NCBI RefSeq assembly: GCF_000397205.1
Contig: NC_021237.1
Coordinates: 6,517,001-6,581,000, forward strand
Origin: Pseudomonas protegens CHA0
Lineage (GTDB): Bacteria > Pseudomonadota > Gammaproteobacteria > Pseudomonadales > Pseudomonadaceae
Reading direction: 5' to 3'
DNA: 64,000 nucleotides
Both the position numbers and the translations under genes were made by a program. This document shows, in pieces, positions 58,328 to 64,000 of the stretch. Every line of letters begins with the position of its first letter. Position 1 is the first letter of the stretch. The notes beneath the pieces were generated by a model. It was not told the DNA's origin. It saw only the letters and a program-made list of their open reading frames with translations, and searched no databases.

Positions 58328-59551
58328 CTAGGCTCTGGCCAGTTCCGGCAAGTCGCCGCTCAGGCCCAGGGCCTGGCGCACGAACAGGGCCTTGGCCTCG
58401 GGCATCTGGTCGATCACCTTGAGGCCGGTGTTGCGCAGCCAGCGCATGGGCAACGGGTCGGCCTGGAACAGCCGCTCGAAGCCCTCCATGGCCGCCATCA
58501 GCGCCAGGTTGTGGGGCATGCGCCGGCGCTCGAAGCGGCTCAGCACCTTGACCTCGGCCAGGCGCTCACCGCGGCTGGCCGCTTGCAACAGCACTTCGGC
58601 CAGCACGGCGGCATCGAGGAAGCCCAGGTTGACCCCCTGCCCCGCCAACGGGTGGATGGTGTGGGCGGCGTCGCCGATCAGCGCCAGGCCTTCGGCCACG
58701 TAGCGCTTGGCATGGCGTTGGCGCAACGGCACGCAGAGCCGCGGGTCGGCGCTGATCACCGAACCCAGGCGGCCTTCGAAGGCGCGCTCCAGTTCGGCGC
58801 AGAAGCTCTCGTCGTCCAGCGCCATCAGGCGCTCGGCCTCACTCGGGGTGGTCGACCAGACGATCGAACACCAATCATGCTGCCCGTCCCGTACCAGGGG
58901 CAGGAAGGCCAGCGGGCCGGTATCGGTGAAGCGCTGCCAGGCGGTCAATTGGTGAGGCTGGCTGCTGCGCACGCTGGTGACGATGGCGTGATGCAGGTAA
59001 TCCCACTCGCGAGTGGTACAACCGGTAAGCCGGCGCACGGCCGAGTTGGCGCCATCGGCAGCGATCACCAGCGGCGCACGCAATTGCCGGCCATCCGCCA
59101 GGGTCAGCAGCCAGTCGTCGCCGGAGCGGCGCATCTGCTCCAGACGGGCATTGGCCAGCAGGCCGATATCGCATTCATGCAGGCGTTCGAGCAAGGCGTC
59201 CTGAACCACCCGGTTCTCGACGATATGACCCAGCACCTCGGCATGCACGCTGGACGCCGAGAAGTGGATCTGCCCGGTGCCGCTGCCGTCCCAGACCTGC
59301 ATGTCGCAGTAGGGGCTGCTACGGCGCCGGGCAATGCCGTCCCAGGCGCCCAGGCGCCCCAGGATGCGCTGGCTGGCCGCCGACAAGGCACTGACCCGAG
59401 GCTCGAACGGCGCCTGGTCATCGAAGGGTTTGACACTCAGGGAACCGCCATCGAGCAGCAGCACTTCCAGGCCGCTGCCCTGCAACGCCAACGCCAAGGC
59501 ACTGCCGACCATTCCGGCTCCGACAATCAGCACATCTGCGCGCATTTCCAT
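58328..59551 (-). CDS. ubiI: Ubiquinone-biosynthesis FAD hydroxylase (UbiI/VisC-like)
   Basis: A 407-aa UbiH/COQ6-family flavoprotein hydroxylase: FAD site VLIVGAGMVGSALALALQ, the DG motif in VIAADGANSAVRR and the GD/NLG motif LIGDAAHTIHPLAGQGVNLGF. It hydroxylates the ubiquinone ring, probably at C5. It lies in the ubi operon after the DUF4442 gene. Its TAG stop lies in REP-like sequence (58316-58330). Confidence 0.88.
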   Translation of the reverse strand: MEMRADVLIVGAGMVGSALALALQGSGLEVLLLDGGSLSVKPFDDQAPFEPRVSALSAASQRILGRLGAWDGIARRRSSPYCDMQVWDGSGTGQIHFSASSVHAEVLGHIVENRVVQDALLERLHECDIGLLANARLEQMRRSGDDWLLTLADGRQLRAPLVIAADGANSAVRRLTGCTTREWDYLHHAIVTSVRSSQPHQLTAWQRFTDTGPLAFLPLVRDGQHDWCSIVWSTTPSEAERLMALDDESFCAELERAFEGRLGSVISADPRLCVPLRQRHAKRYVAEGLALIGDAAHTIHPLAGQGVNLGFLDAAVLAEVLLQAASRGERLAEVKVLSRFERRRMPHNLALMAAMEGFERLFQADPLPMRWLRNTGLKVIDQMPEAKALFVRQALGLSGDLPELARA

Positions 59552-59554
59552 GCT

Positions 59555-60040
59555 TTAGGCCTGTCTCACTGGCGGCTTGAGCCGCACATAAAGGGTTTTA
59601 TCGACCCGCGCCACCAGGGTGCCGGAGCCGTCATGAATCTCTACCTGCCACTGCGGCAGGTACTTCTCGCCCGTTGCGGTCTGCTGGCGAACATCGTCGA
59701 GCAGCGCCTGGTCGATACTGAGCCGGGCAAACACCGGCCCTCTGCCCGGGGCGATGAAATCGATGGTCGCGGCCTTGTCCCAGACGATGTAGTCGGGGCC
59801 CAGGTTCTCCATCAGCATCAGCATGAAGAATGGGTCCACCATGGAATACAGGCTGCCGCCGAACTGGGTGCCGACATAGTTGCGGTTGTACCAGCCCAGG
59901 CCCATGCAGACCTGGACGTCACGGAAATCCGCGCTGATGTGCCGAACCCGCACGCCAGCCCCGAGGTAGGGCGGGTACAGGTTCAACACCCAGCGCAACA
60001 GGCGGGCCTTGCCGAACCGCCGGGTCAGCCAGTCACGCAT
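59555..60040 (-). CDS. DUF4442 hotdog-fold protein
   Basis: A 161-aa thioesterase-like (hotdog) protein with NYVGTQFGGSLYSMVDPFFML, the DUF4442 signature, and a C-terminal beta strand (EIHDGSGTLVARVDKTLYVR). The role is unknown; its place between ubiH and ubiI (8-nt overlap with ubiH, 3 bp from ubiI) suggests a tie to ubiquinone or acyl metabolism. Confidence 0.85.
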   Translation of the reverse strand: MRDWLTRRFGKARLLRWVLNLYPPYLGAGVRVRHISADFRDVQVCMGLGWYNRNYVGTQFGGSLYSMVDPFFMLMLMENLGPDYIVWDKAATIDFIAPGRGPVFARLSIDQALLDDVRQQTATGEKYLPQWQVEIHDGSGTLVARVDKTLYVRLKPPVRQA

Positions 60041-61220
60041 CCGGGCGAGTGCCCAGGCCCATGGCCTGGCGAGCGAACCAGCGTTTGGCCGGTGGCAGCA
60101 GGTCCAGGCCGAGCAGGCCCAGGTTGCGCCCCACGGACAGCAGCGTCAGTTTGCTGCCGAACAGCCGGGTGACCTGATCGGAGAAGCCCACGGTCAGGTT
60201 CTGGTCCAGGCGCTGACGTTCGCGGTAGGCCTGCAGCACGGCAAAATCCCCCGGCAGCGCTTCGCTGGCCAACAAGGCGTCCGCCAGTGCCTGGGCATCG
60301 CGCAGTGAAAGGTTGAAGCCCTGGCCGGCGATCGGATGCAGGCTGTGGGCCGCATTGCCCAGCACCACCAGGTGCGGGCGCACCTGTTCCTCGGCTTCCA
60401 CCAGGGACAGCGGGTAGAGATGGCGGGCGCCGACTTGTTTCAGGGTTCCCAGGCGGTAACCGAACACGCCCTGCAATTCACTGAGGAAGCTGCGCTCGTC
60501 CAGGTCGGCCAGACGCTGTGCATCCATGCCCTGGCGGGTCCAGATCAGTGCACAGCGATTATCCGGCAGCGGCAGCAAAGCCATTGGGCCATCGTCGGTG
60601 AAGCGCTCGAAGGCCATGCCGTTGTGGGCTTCGCTGGGGGTGATGTTGGCAATCAGCGCACTCTGGTTATAGGGGCGGTTCTTGACCCCGATGCCCAGTT
60701 GTTCGCGCAGGCCGGAGCGGCCGCCGTCGGCCAGCACGGCGAGATCGCATTCCAGGGTGGTTTCGTCGTTCAGGGTCAGGCGATAGCCGCCTGCCAGGGG
60801 CTCCAGACGGGTGACTTCGGCCGGGCAGCGCCAGCTGATCACGTCCTTGTCCAGCCCTTGCCACAGGCATTGGCCGAGCCAGGCGTTTTCCACCACATAG
60901 CCCAGGGCCGGCACCCCTTCTTCCATGGCCGACAGGCGCGCGGTGGAGAACCGCCCACGGTCGGACACGTGAATCTGCTTGATCGGCTCGGCCCGCCGGG
61001 AGATCGCCTGCCACAGCCCCAGGCGCTGGTAGATCTGCCGGGCGCCAAAGGACAGGGCCGAGGAGCGGGCGTCGTAGCTGGGCTGGAAACTGTCGCCCGG
61101 GGCGAAGGGCTCGATCAGCACGATCTTCCAGCCCCGGGCCTTGGCCCCGGCCTGCAGCGCCAGGGCCAGGCTCGCGCCTACCAGACCGCCACCGATGATG
61201 GCCAGATTGACCCGGCTCAT
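60033..61220 (-). CDS. ubiH: 2-octaprenyl-6-methoxyphenol hydroxylase
   Basis: A 395-aa FAD monooxygenase: LAIIGGGLVGASLALALQ at the FAD site, LAVLADGGRSGLRE and VVLGNAAHSLHPIAGQGFNLS. It hydroxylates C1 of the ubiquinone ring. It overlaps pepP in an ATGA, the order known from E. coli (pepP-ubiH-ubiI). Confidence 0.92.
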   Translation of the reverse strand: MSRVNLAIIGGGLVGASLALALQAGAKARGWKIVLIEPFAPGDSFQPSYDARSSALSFGARQIYQRLGLWQAISRRAEPIKQIHVSDRGRFSTARLSAMEEGVPALGYVVENAWLGQCLWQGLDKDVISWRCPAEVTRLEPLAGGYRLTLNDETTLECDLAVLADGGRSGLREQLGIGVKNRPYNQSALIANITPSEAHNGMAFERFTDDGPMALLPLPDNRCALIWTRQGMDAQRLADLDERSFLSELQGVFGYRLGTLKQVGARHLYPLSLVEAEEQVRPHLVVLGNAAHSLHPIAGQGFNLSLRDAQALADALLASEALPGDFAVLQAYRERQRLDQNLTVGFSDQVTRLFGSKLTLLSVGRNLGLLGLDLLPPAKRWFARQAMGLGTRPDA

Positions 61221-62551
61221 GACGCCTGGGTCCGCGCAGCGGCCATCAAGGCCTCGATCTCGGCCACGCTCTTGGGCACGCCACCTGTCAGAATTTCACA
61301 GCCCTGCTTGGTCACTACCACGTCGTCCTCGATGCGCACGCCGATGCCGCGCCACTTCTTCGCTACCTGCTGGTTGTCCGGGGATATGTAGATGCCCGGC
61401 TCCACGGTCAGCGCCATGCCGACCTCCAACACCCGCCACTCGCCGCCGACCCGGTACTCGCCGACGTCGTGTACATCCATGCCCAGCCAGTGTCCGGCAC
61501 GGTGCATGTAGAACGTCTTGTAGGCCTCGCTGGCAATCAGCTGGTCCACATCGCCTTCCAGCAGGCCCAGTTGCACCAGGCCGGCGGTGATCACCTGGAC
61601 CGTCGCCTCATGAGCCTGGTTCCAGTGCTTGTTCGGGGCGATCTGGGCAAACGCCGCTTCCTGGGAAGCCAGCACCAGTTCGTAGATCGCCTTCTGCTCC
61701 GGCGAAAACTTGCCGTTGACCGGCCAGGTGCGGGTGATATCGCTGGCATAGCAGTCGATCTCGCAACCGGCGTCGATCAGCACCAGGTCACCGTCCTTGA
61801 GCACGGCGTCATTCTGTTGGTAATGCAGGATGCAGCTGTTGCGGCCCGCCGCGACGATCGAGCCATAGGCCGGCATCTTCGCCCCGCCCTTGCGGAATTC
61901 GTAATCCAGCTCGGCTTCCAGGCTGAACTCATGCAACCCGGGACGGCTGGCCTGCATTGCGCGGATATGGGCCTGGGCGGAAATCCGTGCGGCCTCGCGC
62001 ATCACCTTCACTTCTGCCGCCGATTTATACAGGCGCATGTCGTGCAGCAGATGATCCAGGGCAACGAATTCGTTCGGCGGCTGGGCGCCGAGGTGCGCTT
62101 TAGAGCGGATCACGTTGATCCAGTCCATCAGGTGACGGTCGAATTCGGGGTTGCTGCCCATGGCCGAGTAAACCCGGTCGCGGCCTTCGATCAGGCCCGG
62201 CAGGATGTCGTCGATATCGGTGATGGGAAATGCGTCATCGGCACCGTAGTCGCGAATCGCGCCCTCCTGGCCGGCCCGCAATCCGTCCCAGAGTTCGCGC
62301 TCCGGGTTGCGCTCGCGACAGAACAGCACGTACTCGCCGTGCTCCCGGCCGGGGATCAGCACAATCACCGCCTGGGGCTCGGGAAACCCGCTGAGGTACT
62401 GGAAATCGCTGTCCTGGCGGTAGACGTGCTCCACATCGCGATTGCGAATGGCCACGGCCGCCGCCGGCAGGATCGCGATGCTGTTGGGCTCCATCTGCGC
62501 CATGAGCGCCTTGCGGCGACGGCTGTATTCCGCTTTCGGGATATGAATCAT
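61217..62551 (-). CDS. pepP: Xaa-Pro aminopeptidase
   Basis: A 444-aa M24B aminopeptidase. The dimetal ligands are seen in LIDAGCEIDCYASDITRTWPV (two Asp), HWLGMDVHDVGEY, LTVEPGIYI (Glu) and VRIEDDVVVT (Glu). It removes N-terminal residues before proline. It starts 23 bp after the UPF0149 gene and is coupled to ubiH by a 4-nt overlap. Confidence 0.95.
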   Translation of the reverse strand: MIHIPKAEYSRRRKALMAQMEPNSIAILPAAAVAIRNRDVEHVYRQDSDFQYLSGFPEPQAVIVLIPGREHGEYVLFCRERNPERELWDGLRAGQEGAIRDYGADDAFPITDIDDILPGLIEGRDRVYSAMGSNPEFDRHLMDWINVIRSKAHLGAQPPNEFVALDHLLHDMRLYKSAAEVKVMREAARISAQAHIRAMQASRPGLHEFSLEAELDYEFRKGGAKMPAYGSIVAAGRNSCILHYQQNDAVLKDGDLVLIDAGCEIDCYASDITRTWPVNGKFSPEQKAIYELVLASQEAAFAQIAPNKHWNQAHEATVQVITAGLVQLGLLEGDVDQLIASEAYKTFYMHRAGHWLGMDVHDVGEYRVGGEWRVLEVGMALTVEPGIYISPDNQQVAKKWRGIGVRIEDDVVVTKQGCEILTGGVPKSVAEIEALMAAARTQAS

Positions 62552-62574
62552 GGGCGGACGCAGTTCCCTGTCAG

Positions 62575-63132
62575 TCAGTGCAGAGAAGGCTTGGCAGCCG
62601 GCGCAACAGTCTTGTTGGTCTCGGTGAATAGCAGCAGAGGCGCAACCCGCAGGTACTCCATCACTTCCATGTAGTCGCTTTCACCGTCATCGGATTCCTC
62701 CAGCGCGTCCTGGACCTGAGCAATGGCTGCAAGGTCCTGCAACACTTCCGTGGCCTCGACGCTAAGGGCACTGCTGTCGCGGGAGTTGAGGCCGAAACCG
62801 GCGAGGAAGCCCTGGCACCACTGGCCCAGGGCAGCGGCACGCTCGGCCAGGGGGGCGTCGTCGCTGGGCAGCAGCAGGACCACGGTCATGTCATCGCTGG
62901 TGAGCTCGCCCTTGACCATCTCCTGCAGGCCGATCAAGGCGCTGCGCACGTTGTCTTGCGGCTCGCCTTCGAGCAGTTCGGCGGCGTCCACCAGCCAGCC
63001 GTCGACTTCGAAGCCGGCGCCGGCGCAGCTGCGACCCAGCAACAGGCCGTGCAGCTCGGCAGGAGAAACAGGATGACCGCTGCTGCTGAGCAGGGTGGCG
63101 AAGGCGTTGTACGGGGAATTCTGAATGGGCAT
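62575..63132 (-). CDS. UPF0149 (YecA/YgfB-like) protein
   Basis: A 185-aa helical acidic protein with the YgfB pattern ([50 protein letters not shown]). Function is not firmly known. First gene of the pepP-ubiH-ubiI operon and divergent from the ZapB-like gene. Confidence 0.9.
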   Translation of the reverse strand: MPIQNSPYNAFATLLSSSGHPVSPAELHGLLLGRSCAGAGFEVDGWLVDAAELLEGEPQDNVRSALIGLQEMVKGELTSDDMTVVLLLPSDDAPLAERAAALGQWCQGFLAGFGLNSRDSSALSVEATEVLQDLAAIAQVQDALEESDDGESDYMEVMEYLRVAPLLLFTETNKTVAPAAKPSLH

Positions 63133-63367
63133 GGGCAGCTAGGCGCCAAGCGGCGCAATGTCTAGAATGAAGGCCTTGTATCGTAGGGCGTGTCATCATT
63201 CATTGCCAGCGCCGCGTTGTGCTTTGCGCCCCGTTACAGTGGCCCGCAGGGCCTCGGGCGACAGACAGATCGCCGACCGGACAACGCCAGATGCGCCACG
63301 ACTGCTCAGGCCATTGAGGCGCTGCCCAGCCAGTTGCCACTCATCAGACCAACTTCAGTGGGACACA
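63133..63367. promoter_or_regulatory. Divergent spacer between the UPF0149/ubi operon and the zap genes
   Basis: The 235-bp spacer must hold promoters for both directions. No convincing -35/-10 pair, repeat or RNA gene was placed by eye. Open frames in it have no family resemblance. Confidence 0.4.
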
Positions 63368-63577
63368 ATGGAAGACACCGACCTGCACGCACTGATGGCC
63401 AGACTCGAACTGCTTATTACCCGGGTCGAGCAACTAAAGAGTCAAAACGCACTCTTATTAGCTCAGGAAAAGACCTGGCGCGAGGAACGCGCGCACCTCA
63501 TTGAAAAAAACGAAATCGCCCGGCGTAAGGTCGAATCGATGATTTCGCGCCTCAAGGCCCTGGAGCAAGACTCATGA
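63368..63577 (+). CDS. TIGR02449-family coiled-coil protein (ZapB-like)
   Basis: A 69-aa all-helical protein with a strong coiled coil (LHALMARLELLITRVEQLKS, then RRKVESMISRLKALEQ). It matches the small proteins that sit directly upstream of zapA in Pseudomonas and are ZapB-like, probably helping organise the Z-ring. It overlaps zapA by 4 nt (ATGA). Confidence 0.88.
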   Translation: MEDTDLHALMARLELLITRVEQLKSQNALLLAQEKTWREERAHLIEKNEIARRKVESMISRLKALEQDS

Positions 63578-63897
63578 GTTCAAGCAATAGCGTTACCGTG
63601 CAGATCCTCGACAAAGAGTATTCGATCATCTGCCCCCAGGAAGAGCGCAGCAATCTGGTGAGCGCCGCCCGTTACCTGGACGGCAAGATGCGCGAGATCC
63701 GCAGCAGCGGCAAAGTCATCGGCGCCGATCGCATCGCGGTCATGGCCGCCCTGAACATCACCCACGACCTGCTGCACCGCCAGGAGCGTCCGGATGTGCA
63801 GGCCAGCGCCACCACCCGGGAACAGGTGAGGGATCTGCTGGAGCGTGTTGACCTGGTTCTGGCCACCGATTCGGACACAAGCAAAGCTGATTCCTGA
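63574..63897 (+). CDS. zapA: Cell division protein ZapA
   Basis: A 107-aa FtsZ-ring-associated protein: N-terminal TVQILDKEYSIICPQEERSN, then LVSAARYLDGKMREIRSSG and a C-terminal helix (REQVRDLLERVDLVLA). ZapA bundles FtsZ filaments. It is followed by ssrS, as in other gammaproteobacteria. Confidence 0.95.
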   Translation: MSSSNSVTVQILDKEYSIICPQEERSNLVSAARYLDGKMREIRSSGKVIGADRIAVMAALNITHDLLHRQERPDVQASATTREQVRDLLERVDLVLATDSDTSKADS

Positions 63898-63909
63898 CAG
63901 CGGTTGCGG

Positions 63910-63915
63910 TATACT
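63910..63915 (+). promoter_or_regulatory. Likely -10 box of the ssrS promoter
   Basis: TATACT lies 12 bp after the zapA stop, and the expected 6S RNA start (about 63922) is 7 bp further. The -35 is weak (CTGATT at 63887-63892, 17-bp spacing). Confidence 0.55.
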
Positions 63916-63921
63916 CCCGCC

Positions 63922-64000
63922 ACTCCCTGGGGTGCTTGCCAGTTGGCGATGTCCCTGAGCCGATTCGCACTACCCTGGAAGTTGCACGTTGGGCTGGTGT
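63922..64000 (+). ncRNA. ssrS: 6S RNA, 5' part (cut by the window edge)
   Basis: Beginning about ACTCCCTGGGGTG, the sequence reads like Pseudomonas 6S RNA (TTGCCAGT, GATGTCCCTGAGCCGAT, GGAAGTTGCACGTTGGGC). 6S RNA binds the sigma-70 RNA polymerase holoenzyme in stationary phase. The location right after zapA is the standard one. The 3' half, and probably ygfA, lie beyond the window. Confidence 0.88.

Overview
The window is GC-rich, densely coded chromosomal DNA of a fluorescent Pseudomonas, most likely P. protegens (Pf-5/CHA0 type) or a close relative. The reasons are the complete 2,4-diacetylphloroglucinol (DAPG) locus phlH-phlG-phlF-phlACBDE-phlI, an spu polyamine locus next to a hacB-like acylase in the order known from P. 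aeruginosa, the pepP-ubiH-ubiI / zapA-ssrS block, and Pseudomonas-type REP elements. Nothing resembling an integrase, transposase, tRNA, CRISPR array or prophage was seen.

Layout. (1) 1-9.1 kb: a truncated periplasmic solute-binding protein, a DUF523/2OG-Fe(II) oxygenase pair, a DUF2059 protein, an alpha/beta hydrolase, a membrane-anchored thioredoxin-like protein, a HacB-type Ntn acylase, a GlxA/AraC regulator and an HD-domain protein. (2) 9.2-20.9 kb: the polyamine locus spuABCDEFGH (minus strand) with divergent spuI and a downstream TetR regulator. It encodes an ABC importer with two binding proteins plus gamma-glutamylation, transamination and hydrolysis of putrescine/spermidine. (3) 20.9-27.6 kb: a type I pantothenate kinase, then the sulfonate-sulfur genes ssuEADCBF and the 1-Cys peroxiredoxin lsfA. 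(4) 27.8-34.7 kb: an OprD-family porin, argA, argE, a CYTH/CHAD protein, an Lrp-type regulator and a divergent 105-aa protein. (5) 34.8-40.2 kb: a solo GspE/PilB-like ATPase, a chemoreceptor, an SPFH (QmcA)/NfeD pair and a DUF2388 protein.

(6) 40.2-49.4 kb: the phl antibiotic locus. PhlD (type III polyketide synthase) makes phloroglucinol. The PhlA/PhlC/PhlB complex acetylates it to MAPG and DAPG, PhlE exports, PhlG hydrolyses DAPG back to MAPG, and PhlF and PhlH are TetR repressors. The last gene, phlI, reads as a degenerate member of the fumarylacetoacetate-hydrolase (AraD1-like) family and is the least understood part of the locus. Inverted repeats in the phlH/phlG and phlF/phlA spacers look like operators, and the phlB-phlD spacer is rich in hairpins.

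(7) 49.4-55.2 kb: the glycine cleavage genes gcvT, gcvH and gcvP, with a DegT/DnrJ aminotransferase gene on the opposite strand between gcvH and gcvP. (8) 55.3-58.2 kb: a ferric-iron ABC permease and binding protein with no ATPase gene beside them. (9) 58.3-64 kb: a ubiquinone-biosynthesis/peptidase operon (UPF0149 protein, pepP, ubiH, DUF4442, ubiI) divergent from a ZapB-like gene, zapA and the 5' part of 6S RNA, which runs off the right edge.

All product calls come from reading the translated sequence and recalled family knowledge; no database search was run.
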